From Verrucomicrobiota bacterium (GTDB taxonomy: Bacteria; Verrucomicrobiota; Verrucomicrobiia; Limisphaerales; UBA1100), in assembly GCA_028872685.1 (NCBI GenBank), contig JAPKEI010000139.1, positions 1 through 7,050 of the forward strand: a DNA stretch of 7,050 nucleotides, read 5' to 3'. The position numbers and the translations under genes were made by a program. Positions 1-5,786 of this stretch are shown here, one piece after another. The notes under the pieces were generated by a model. It saw only the letters and a program-made list of their open reading frames with translations, was not told the origin of the DNA and did no database searches. Position 1 is the first letter of the stretch, and the number at the start of each line of letters is the position of its first letter.

Positions 1-1004
1 TCCAGCCCGAGGACGCCAACGCGCACCGGCTGCTGGGCATGGCACAGTTGGATTTTGGCCTGCACGATGCCGCACGCAAATGCAACGCGCGCGCACTGGA
101 ACTGGCACCGGATGATCCTGAAGCCCACTGGCAACGATTTTTCCTGCGCGCGTTGGAGGGTGATTTCCCCAACGCGTGGACGGATTACGAATGGCGATTC
201 AAACTCCCCGGCCGCACCACGCCGGATGTAGATTTCAAAATCCCGCGATGGGCCGGCCAATACGCGCCTGAGGACACGCTGCTGCTCCACGCCGAACAGG
301 GCTTTGGCGACACGCTGCAAATGCTTCGCTACCTCCCCCGCGTGGCGATGCGCGTGGGCCGGGTGCAGCTTTGCGCCCCGCGCCCGCTTTTGCCGCTGCT
401 GGAAAATGTGCCCAGCCTCAACGAAGTTTCCCCACATTTGCCGCAAACCCCCACCGCCAATTTTCATTTGCCTTTGATGAGCCTGCCCGGAGTGTTCGGT
501 GATTCGCTGGAAACGTTTCCCAACGAAACACCATATTTGAAAGCGCCGGCGGGCGACCCTGTGCTGCCGCCCAAACAGGGCACCCGCCCGCGGGTAGGGC
601 TGGCGTGGCGTGGCTCGGGCTCGCAGCCGCTGGATCGCCGCTCACTACCCATCGAAGCTTTGGCGGCATTGAGGGAGGCGGAGGTGGATTGGTTTTCGCT
701 GCAACCCGAAGGTGGCGCGCCGGAGGGGTTCACGGATTTATCAGCAAAGCTCACGGATTTCGGGGCCACAGCGCGGGTGATGGATGAGCTGGATTTGGTG
801 GTGAGCGTGGACACGGCGGCCGCGCATTTGGCCGGCGCGCTGGGCCGGCCAACCTGGGTGCTGCTTTCGTTTGCGCCGGACTGGCGCTGGCTGTGGACGG
901 GGGATTCCAGCCCGTGGTATCCGGAGGCGCGGCTGTTTCGTCAGGAACAAAATGAGGATTGGCGGCCGCTCATCCGCCGCGTGCTGCAAGCGTTGCAGGC
1001 TTAA
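1..1004 (+). CDS. TPR / glycosyltransferase family 9-like protein (5' end missing)
   Basis: The frame is open from base 3 and reads TPR-like sequence (QPEDANAHRLLGMAQLDFG) before the first visible Met at 39, so that Met is internal and the true start lies upstream. About 60 visible residues form helical TPR-type repeats (ALELAPDDPEAHW) and end in a conserved YEWR. A glycosyltransferase-9/heptosyltransferase-like domain follows. Its signatures are LLLHAEQGFGDTLQMLRYLP (about 276-338), PLMSLP, VGLAWRGSG, FSLQPEGG, the nucleotide-sugar site motif VSVDTAAAHLAGALG (801-845) and DWRWLWTGDSSPWYP. This architecture is common in large bacterial TPR proteins. Transferring a sugar to a protein or glycan is the family role; the substrate is unknown. 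The gene stops with TAA 60 bases from the convergent flagellin stop. A role in flagellin glycosylation is suggested only by that position. The family call is firm and the activity is not. Confidence 0.88.
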   Translation, partial: QPEDANAHRLLGMAQLDFGLHDAARKCNARALELAPDDPEAHWQRFFLRALEGDFPNAWTDYEWRFKLPGRTTPDVDFKIPRWAGQYAPEDTLLLHAEQGFGDTLQMLRYLPRVAMRVGRVQLCAPRPLLPLLENVPSLNEVSPHLPQTPTANFHLPLMSLPGVFGDSLETFPNETPYLKAPAGDPVLPPKQGTRPRVGLAWRGSGSQPLDRRSLPIEALAALREAEVDWFSLQPEGGAPEGFTDLSAKLTDFGATARVMDELDLVVSVDTAAAHLAGALGRPTWVLLSFAPDWRWLWTGDSSPWYPEARLFRQEQNEDWRPLIRRVLQALQA

Positions 1005-1007
1005 ACC

Positions 1008-1036
1008 AAAAAAGAGGCGGCCCCGTGGGGCCGCCT
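1008..1036 (-). terminator. Intrinsic terminator of the flagellin gene
   Basis: A perfect 10-bp inverted repeat (arms AGGCGGCCCC at 1015-1024 and GGGGCCGCCT at 1027-1036) is followed, read on the minus strand, by CT and a run of six T (A6 at 1008-1013 on the plus strand). It lies 27 bases beyond the flagellin stop. On the plus strand the hairpin is followed by GTGATTGG, with no T-run, so it serves the minus-strand transcript. It may block plus-strand transcripts from the glycosyltransferase gene only weakly. Confidence 0.93.
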
Positions 1037-1063
1037 GTGATTGGTTGGATAACCGTTTGCCTA

Positions 1064-1855
1064 CTATTGCAGAAGTCGGAGGGCCGACTGCGGCAGAAGG
1101 TTGGCTTGCGCCAGCATCGCGGTACCGGATTGGACCAGGATGTTGTAGCGGGCGAACTGAGTGCTCTCCGACGCGACGTCCACATCTTTGATGCGACTCA
1201 CGGAAGCCTGGAGGTTCTCACTCAGGATGCCGAGCTGCTCGTTGGTGAGGTTCAGGCGCTGAATGTTACCACCCACTTGCGCGCGGTGGGTCGACACGCT
1301 TTCGATCGACGTGGTCAACGTGCTCATCGTGCTGGTCACCGTGAAGCCGGAGGCGATCACCGAGGTGATGTCCGTGTCATTCAGGTCACTGGCGTTCAGT
1401 GTCCAAGTGTTGCCTTCGCTGTCCTTGGTCACGGCCAGGCCGGAACCGTCGAACAAGCTCACGCCGTTGAACTCTTTGGTGCCCAAATCGCTGATGTAAT
1501 TCTTCAGATCAGTGAACTCCGTGTTGTAGTTTTCCTTGTCATTCGTGGACTTCGTCGCATCGTTTGCAAGGTTCATCAGCTCACTCATACGGTCCAAAGC
1601 CTTGGATACTTTCCCGAGAAAGCCATCCTGAGTTTGGCTGTATGACAGCGCGCTTGAGACGTTGTTGGAAGCAGCGTTGTTCCGACTGATTTGCGCATCA
1701 AACTTAGTCGCCACTGCCAAACCGGCAGCGTCATCTTGAGGTGATACGATCTTCGAACCTGAAGCCAAGCGGCTCAAGGCACCATTCAACTTTTGTGTGG
1801 AATCTGCGAGTAAACGCGAACTGCGCATCGCACCGATGTTTGTATTTATTACCAT
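1064..1855 (-). CDS. fliC: Flagellin (filament subunit), short 263-aa type
   Basis: This is the subunit that polymerises outside the cell into the flagellar filament after export by the flagellar type III system. The N-terminal D0/D1 region starts MVINTNIGAM and contains LNGALSRLASGSKI and QDDAAGLAVATK (residues 40-51), the hallmark of flagellins. LDRMSELMNLAND and the EFNGVSLFDG motif (127-137) follow. The C-terminal D1/D0 helix includes FARYNILVQSGTAMLAQANL and ends LPQSALRLLQ. Between them is only a short, Ser/Thr-rich variable section (about 138-190, for example TVTSTMSTLTTS), so D2/D3 domains are essentially absent, as in many compact flagellins. The Ser/Thr section is a possible O-glycosylation target, which is inference. 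The ATG is supported by GGAG (plus-strand 1864-1867) with an 8-nt spacer. The gene has its own sigma-28 promoter and terminator, so it is a single-gene transcript. No fliD or fliS lies in the window. Confidence 0.97.
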   Translation of the reverse strand: MVINTNIGAMRSSRLLADSTQKLNGALSRLASGSKIVSPQDDAAGLAVATKFDAQISRNNAASNNVSSALSYSQTQDGFLGKVSKALDRMSELMNLANDATKSTNDKENYNTEFTDLKNYISDLGTKEFNGVSLFDGSGLAVTKDSEGNTWTLNASDLNDTDITSVIASGFTVTSTMSTLTTSIESVSTHRAQVGGNIQRLNLTNEQLGILSENLQASVSRIKDVDVASESTQFARYNILVQSGTAMLAQANLLPQSALRLLQ

Positions 1856-1953
1856 TTTGACAACTCCATTTGTCTGTTAAGACGGCGTCCTTGCCGTCGA
1901 GATGTTTTAGAGGCATCACACCCTCCGTGATTTACCAGGCGTCACGAGGCCTT
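1856..1953 (-). promoter_or_regulatory. Structured flagellin mRNA leader with CsrA-like motifs
   Basis: This is the predicted 5' untranslated region of about 98 nt, from the sigma-28 start point to the ATG. It holds two hairpins. One pairs plus-strand 1922-1930 with 1942-1949, with one bulge. The other is a perfect 6-bp stem (GACGGC/GCCGTC, 1881-1886 and 1893-1898) whose hexaloop reads AAGGAC in the mRNA. Three ANGGA motifs occur in the mRNA sense: ACGGAGG (1922-1928), AAGGA in the hexaloop, and ATGGAG (1864-1869), which contains the Shine-Dalgarno sequence. A GGA in a hairpin hexaloop plus a second one over the ribosome site is the known pattern of CsrA targets, including hag of Bacillus subtilis. 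Binding here is inferred. Confidence 0.5.
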
Positions 1954-1960
1954 ACCTGTT

Positions 1961-1987
1961 AAATCGGCAGCGGGGGGGGTGACTTTA
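1961..1987 (-). promoter_or_regulatory. Sigma-28 (FliA) promoter of the flagellin gene
   Basis: On the minus strand the -35 element is TAAAGTCA (plus 1980-1987) and the -10 element is GCCGATTT (plus 1961-1968), separated by exactly 11 bases. The sigma-28 consensus is TAAAGTTT-N11-GCCGATAA, so each box matches at 6 of 8 positions, with the TAAAGT and GCCGAT cores intact and the spacing exact. It lies upstream of a flagellin gene, the classic sigma-28 target. The spacer reads eight C followed by GCT on the transcribed strand (G8 at 1972-1979 on the plus strand). Its upstream edge is one base from the T-run of the preceding hairpin. The transcription start should fall near 1953-1955. Confidence 0.88.
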
Positions 1988-1988
1988 G

Positions 1989-2022
1989 AAAAAAATTGCG
2001 GCAAACCCAAAAGGCTGCCGCA
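1989..2022 (-). terminator. Second (distal) intrinsic terminator of the signalling operon
   Basis: On the minus strand, 7-bp arms TGCGGCA and TGCCGCA (plus 2016-2022 and 1997-2003) enclose a 12-nt loop. They are followed by AA and seven T (A7 at 1989-1995 on the plus strand). It sits downstream of another hairpin and directly abuts the -35 box of the flagellin promoter, so it may insulate the flagellin gene from read-through. The T-run could also act as an AT-rich upstream element for that promoter. Confidence 0.8.
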
Positions 2023-2029
2023 TTTCTGT

Positions 2030-2053
2030 AAAAAAGGCTATTTGTTGGCCTTT
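2030..2053 (-). terminator. First (proximal) terminator-like hairpin after the HD-GYP gene
   Basis: On the minus strand, AAAGGC (plus 2048-2053) pairs with GCCTTT (plus 2033-2038) across a 9-nt loop. The descending arm runs into further T residues (A6 at 2030-2035 on the plus strand), giving a U-tract that partly belongs to the stem. It begins 19 bases after the HD-GYP stop codon. The stem is only 6 bp and half A-T, so it is probably weak alone, which may explain the second terminator. Confidence 0.6.
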
Positions 2054-2072
2054 ATTGTCGATTATAGACGTT

Positions 2073-3353
2073 TTAGCAAAACACCAAAACTAATGGATTA
2101 ATCGGCGTCATCCGGTTAATGGAGTGAATTTTGTTGATATGCCGGTCCTCGAGCTTCTTGCCCGCGTCCAGCAATTTCATTCCGTTGGTATTGAAAATTG
2201 GCCGCGCGAGCTCCATTCCGGCCCTGAGCTCGATGAGGAGAATTTCGCGTTCGCCTCGGGGCATTCGCGTAAGTGGCACGGCTTTCACCAACGCACGCAC
2301 GGCATCTGGGTCAAACACGTGATCGGCCAGCTCGGTTTCCATATACTTGATGAGCTGCACATCCGCAGCGGTTTGATTGCAATAATAAATCACCGGCGCG
2401 AGTAGTCGCGCGAGGCGCGGGATGGTTTCGCCCTTAAGCTTGTCGGGATAGCCGGTGCCGTCCCAGTGTTCGTGATGATGCTTCACCACTTTAGCAATGG
2501 CGGCGAAAGGGTTATCTTCCTCCTCATCCTCGGGATCCGCCATCTGAATCTCGCCGAGATGCAGCATAATATTAGAGCTAATCTCTGGGTGCCCCTTGAT
2601 GACGGCCCATTCTTCGTCGGTGCATTTTTCCGGATCCCGCATCCAGCGGCGCACCACGCCAATCTCGGTATTCATCAATCCGATGTCGTGCGCCTCGGCA
2701 GCAGTAGAGAGAATTTTAGTGTCCTCAGGCGATAGCTCCATTACCTCGCCAATGGATTTGCAGATCGCTTTGGCGCGTTGGGCGGTGTTGCCGAGGTTAG
2801 GGTGAAAGGTGTAGAGCATCTTGTTGATCGCCTCGAAGGCAATTTGCCCGCCCATCGCACTCGCCATTCCGCCGCCGCCGTCCTCGCCGCCGCCACCCGC
2901 GGCCATTTGCTCGTTGAGCTGGAGATTGCGATTTTGCAGTGCCTCAATCTCCTTCTTCATCCGGTAACATTGCGCCGCGTTCATTAGCGTGGCGTGCAGG
3001 TCATTGCTCATCCACGGCTTGGAGACGTAGCGGAAGATGAGGCCGCTGTTGAGCACCTTGGTGACTTCCTCGATGCTGATTCCGCTGGCGAGTAGGATGC
3101 GCGTAGCGTCCGGCTGCGCTTCCTGCGCTTCTTTGAGCAACTCAATGCCGCTGGTGCCGGAAAGGTTTTGCTCGATGAGGATGATGCCAAAGATCTCAGC
3201 CTTCAAATGCTCGCGCGCGAGGGTGTCGCTGTCCACGGCGGTGACGTGGAAGCCCATCGGCGGGAGTTGCTCTTTGAGGGCGGCGAGCACCAGTGCGTCG
3301 CCGTCTACGGCCAGCACCTTGTTTACGCTGGGGTCATTGTAGGGATCACTCAT
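2073..3353 (-). CDS. Degenerate receiver domain fused to an HD-GYP domain
   Basis: The N-terminal CheY-like receiver (about 10-130) keeps D17 of the acidic pocket, the switch Ser (S90) and K112 in the FRYVSKPW motif. The usual second acidic residue is G18, and the phospho-acceptor position is Glu (E61 in IILIEQNLSG, codon GAG). A short coil (131-150) and a Gly-rich linker (151-169) follow. The HD-GYP domain (about 172-330) has HD at 222-223, GHP at 254-256 and HHHEHWDGTGYP at 292-303. The early His ligand appears to be Thr (T190), and the late Asp of the usual ADxFDA motif appears to be Ile (I322). The C-terminal part (about 370-426) resembles the GMxLA...G..LL..G..L module seen in other HD-GYP proteins. 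Active relatives hydrolyse cyclic di-GMP; this one may be a binding or scaffold protein. It is the last gene of the cluster. The upstream stop TGA is one base from its ATG, and an AAGGAGA lies 18 nt upstream. Confidence 0.93.
   Translation of the reverse strand: MSDPYNDPSVNKVLAVDGDALVLAALKEQLPPMGFHVTAVDSDTLAREHLKAEIFGIILIEQNLSGTSGIELLKEAQEAQPDATRILLASGISIEEVTKVLNSGLIFRYVSKPWMSNDLHATLMNAAQCYRMKKEIEALQNRNLQLNEQMAAGGGGEDGGGGMASAMGGQIAFEAINKMLYTFHPNLGNTAQRAKAICKSIGEVMELSPEDTKILSTAAEAHDIGLMNTEIGVVRRWMRDPEKCTDEEWAVIKGHPEISSNIMLHLGEIQMADPEDEEEDNPFAAIAKVVKHHHEHWDGTGYPDKLKGETIPRLARLLAPVIYYCNQTAADVQLIKYMETELADHVFDPDAVRALVKAVPLTRMPRGEREILLIELRAGMELARPIFNTNGMKLLDAGKKLEDRHINKIHSINRMTPINPLVLVFC
2868..2897 (-). 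repeat. GGC-type triplet repeats encoding a Gly-rich linker
   Basis: Two blocks of GGN codons flank a Glu-Asp pair and encode GGGGEDGGGG (residues 153-162 of the HD-GYP protein). This is a flexible hinge between the receiver/coil part and the HD-GYP part. The near-identical triplets could allow in-frame length change, which would alter the linker and not the reading frame. Confidence 0.7.
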
Positions 3354-3354
3354 A

Positions 3355-4785
3355 TCATTGCGTCGTTAAAGTCTCCTTGCAGCCTAGCAGACCGCGCGCG
3401 CGAATGCACGCAGCGACCGCCGGGGGCACCATTTCCTCCCAAACATCGTCGCCGGCCTGAATGTGCTTCAGCACATCGCGCGAGCGAATGGCAAGATATT
3501 CGGGGTTGAAATCATCTATTCCCCGGATAAAATTATTTTCCACCAGATAATCAAAGAGCCCCTGCAAATGCTTGGGCAAGCGGAGCTCCTTCGCATGGAG
3601 CACACCACCCACCGGCGCGGAGGCAGGGTACACGTACAGACGCAGATCGTTTTTGAACAGCCGACCACAAGCTTCGAGCAATCCGCCCTCAAGATCGGCA
3701 TAATATTTTTCCTCAAAAATTTCGCGCAAGGTCGGCACGCCCAGCGTCACGCCCACCGGCTCCTTGGTGTAGCGGAAGAGATAGCGCGCCAGTTTATGAA
3801 ACTCCGCGCAATTCGACACCATCACTTTGTGATCGCCGCCGAGCCCTTCGCCCATCGCGGCGAGGATGTCCACGCGCTCCAAAAAATCGCGCGAATCAAT
3901 TTCGCCTTCGTGCGATAAATTTTTTAGCGTCATTTCAAACAGCACCGTCACATCCTTGCCTTTCACCCGTGGCTCCTCCGTAAATTGCGCGAGGCTGCTT
4001 TGCAACATATGATGCGTGGTGCGCGTGACCGGCCGGAAGCTGCCGCGCTCCAGCACAATGGGTTTGTGGTACAACGCCTCGGTGGGATGCGTCACCTCGC
4101 CGCTGGTATCAAACAGCGTGGCTTTGGCCAGGCCCTGCTTCACCAGTTCCAGCGCCATCAGCCGGTTGTCCACCCCTTCGAAATCCGGCCCGCTAAAACG
4201 CGCCAAGCCCACCTCCGCCCGACGCGGGTCGAGGCCGTCGAGGAGACTCCCCACCAATCGCTCGGGATCCGCATGCGATTCCATCGCCCCGTGGATGAGG
4301 TTCACGCCGATAATGCCGACGGCTTCCTGTTGTTTCAGATTGTCCTTGTCCAGAAGGCGCACGTGCAGCACCAAGTCACTGGGCGGGCTGCCCGGAGCGG
4401 TCTGAAAACGAATGCCCATCCAGCCTTGGCCATCCTGTTGACGGCTGAAACTACGGGCGGCCACGGTATTGGCGTATACAAAAAATCGTGTGTCCGCACC
4501 GCGCTCGGGCGCGAGGCGCTGGTCGAGCAAACCATATTCGTGATCCAGCATATGGCGCAGGCGATCCTCGCTCACATAGCGTTGGGAGGGGCCATAGATT
4601 GCATCGCTCACCGCCATGTCGTAGGCGCTCATGCTTTTGGCCACCGTGCCGGACGCCCCGCCCACTCGGAAAAACCAACGCGCCACTTCCTGCCCCGCGC
4701 CAATCTCGGCAAAGGTGCCATACTGGCCACGATCGAAATTTATCGCCTGTGCCTTCTGCGCGGAGGTGAGCGTGGGGTCGGTCAT
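3355..4785 (-). CDS. Conserved uncharacterised protein (476 aa)
   Basis: I cannot assign a function. It looks soluble: I see no signal peptide and no convincing membrane helix. The N-terminal part has a striking motif block that looks family-conserved: YGTFAEIGAGQEVARWFFRV (21-40), then VGGASGTVAK and SMSAYDMAVSDAIYG (to residue 64). Later segments include GWMGIRFQ, VGIIGVNLIHGA, DNRLMALELVKQGL, VLFEMTLKNLS, a VSNCAEFHKLARYLFRYT stretch and LGVPTLREIFEEKYY. From memory, relatives of similar length occur in many bacteria under inconsistent labels, including TonB-dependent receptor. Nothing here supports a beta-barrel receptor. The ATG is preceded only by a weak GGA about 11 nt away. The gene starts 17 bases after the HDOD stop and its TGA is one base from the HD-GYP start, so all three are probably co-translated. 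Its place between two signalling proteins suggests a role as partner or effector, which is inference. Confidence 0.9.
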   Translation of the reverse strand: MTDPTLTSAQKAQAINFDRGQYGTFAEIGAGQEVARWFFRVGGASGTVAKSMSAYDMAVSDAIYGPSQRYVSEDRLRHMLDHEYGLLDQRLAPERGADTRFFVYANTVAARSFSRQQDGQGWMGIRFQTAPGSPPSDLVLHVRLLDKDNLKQQEAVGIIGVNLIHGAMESHADPERLVGSLLDGLDPRRAEVGLARFSGPDFEGVDNRLMALELVKQGLAKATLFDTSGEVTHPTEALYHKPIVLERGSFRPVTRTTHHMLQSSLAQFTEEPRVKGKDVTVLFEMTLKNLSHEGEIDSRDFLERVDILAAMGEGLGGDHKVMVSNCAEFHKLARYLFRYTKEPVGVTLGVPTLREIFEEKYYADLEGGLLEACGRLFKNDLRLYVYPASAPVGGVLHAKELRLPKHLQGLFDYLVENNFIRGIDDFNPEYLAIRSRDVLKHIQAGDDVWEEMVPPAVAACIRARGLLGCKETLTTQ

Positions 4786-4802
4786 CAGAAAAATAATCCG
4801 GC

Positions 4803-5735
4803 TTATAGTCCAAACGATTTAAGATCGGACCGAGCCTCTTCCAGTTCCTTATCCAAATCCAATTCCAGTCCGTAGCTCATTTGGTACTGGCCCAAAAACT
4901 GCCACTCGGGCAACTCCTCGAAAGGTTGATCGTAATCCATAATACGCGCGCCGAAAATGTTGAGCTGTTTGTAGTTCACCAACGCATCCGCTACCGCCAC
5001 GCAGGCGGAAAGGAACTTGCTGTTGTCCGGCTGGCTGTCGAGTGTGGTATTAAAGGGATCGTGATGATACCACACCGCGCGAATCACCTCGAGGTGCGCC
5101 TGCATGCATTCGCAAATGGCCGCGCCGATTTGGGCGTGGGTGATGCCGAGGAATTCGCGTTCCACCATCACGTGCCCGCACGCGCGTTCGGTGGCGCGGA
5201 TGATGATGGAATCAAATTCCTCCGGGAAATAATGTTCGAGCAACAACTTGCCGCAATCGTGCAGCAACCCGGCGAGATATTCCGAGCCGCACGGCGGGCG
5301 ATACGCCGCGGCCACACGCTCGGTGAGGCGAGCCACCATGATGCTGTGCAGCCAAAAGGCGCCCCAATCCACCTTTGATTTGAGATGCTCAAAATTTTTC
5401 ATCACCCCCATCGCAAAGGCGATCCGGCGAATTTGTTGCATCCCAATGAGCATCATCGCCTGATCGATGCTCGATATGCGCCGGGCGGCAAAGCCCACCG
5501 AGCTGGCCACTCGGATCACATCGGAAGCCAGGCCGGGATCCATTTGGATGATCGCACCGACATCTTCCATTTGGCAATTTTCATCCCGAGAAATCTGCGC
5601 CAACTTCATGGCGGCGGCGGAGAAGGGGGGGATCACCGGATCACCATCGAGCAAATAGATGAGCTTGTCCGACACCCATTTTTTATCATGGGACTCGTAG
5701 GCAAGGTACTTGACCAGTTGATCGGATTTGGACAC
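4803..5735 (-). CDS. HDOD-domain signalling protein (310 aa)
   Basis: This single-domain HDOD protein belongs to a family of HD-related modules used in signalling, often with two-component or cyclic di-GMP systems; their biochemical role is usually not known. Visible signatures are VIPPFSAAAMKLAQI (34-48), IIQMDPGLASDVIRVASS, the IDQAMMLIGMQQIRRIAFA helix, FWLHSIMVARL with H130, AGLLHDCGKLLLEHYFP with H159 and D160, THAQIGAAICECM with H200, YHHDP with H224-H225, and VADALVNY with D250. Several HD-type metal-binding positions therefore survive, so weak enzyme activity is not excluded. The acidic C-terminal tail (about 270-310) is outside the domain. The start is GTG at 5735. An in-frame TGA lies 18 bases upstream, so the start cannot be much earlier, and there is no obvious Shine-Dalgarno sequence. 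The next gene starts 17 bases after its TAA. It is the second gene of the cluster. Confidence 0.93.
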   Translation of the reverse strand: MSKSDQLVKYLAYESHDKKWVSDKLIYLLDGDPVIPPFSAAAMKLAQISRDENCQMEDVGAIIQMDPGLASDVIRVASSVGFAARRISSIDQAMMLIGMQQIRRIAFAMGVMKNFEHLKSKVDWGAFWLHSIMVARLTERVAAAYRPPCGSEYLAGLLHDCGKLLLEHYFPEEFDSIIIRATERACGHVMVEREFLGITHAQIGAAICECMQAHLEVIRAVWYHHDPFNTTLDSQPDNSKFLSACVAVADALVNYKQLNIFGARIMDYDQPFEELPEWQFLGQYQMSYGLELDLDKELEEARSDLKSFGL

Positions 5736-5736
5736 G

Positions 5737-5750
5737 CGGCATTTATGCCG
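5737..5750 (-). promoter_or_regulatory. Hairpin abutting the GTG start of the HDOD gene
   Basis: A 6-bp perfect inverted repeat (CGGCAT at 5737-5742, ATGCCG at 5745-5750, loop of two bases) ends one base before the GTG start codon and takes the place where a Shine-Dalgarno sequence would be. Upstream in the mRNA I see no purine-rich ribosome site. The hairpin may limit initiation, or initiation may depend on ribosomes arriving from the upstream PAS-LuxR gene. Its function is unproven. Confidence 0.4.
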
Positions 5751-5786
5751 TCAAGCGCGGTGGGAAGCCAATGATTTTTTGGTGGG

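Noticed and set aside
39..41. ATG at 39 as the start of the glycosyltransferase-like gene
   Set aside because: The frame stays open upstream to the window edge with typical TPR sequence, and no ribosome site precedes this ATG.
959..1645. Plus-strand open frame of 228 codons
   Set aside because: It runs antisense through the flagellin gene, and its translation has no family features while the flagellin reading is unambiguous.
4631..4822. Other overlapping small plus- and minus-strand frames in the signalling genes
   Set aside because: They are shadows of the coding frames, without ribosome sites, domains or independent codon bias.
3985..4875. Plus-strand open frame of 296 codons
   Set aside because: It is antisense to the 476-aa conserved protein and the end of the HDOD gene. 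Its translation is rich in His, Arg and Ala with no domain, as expected from the opposite strand of a high-GC gene.
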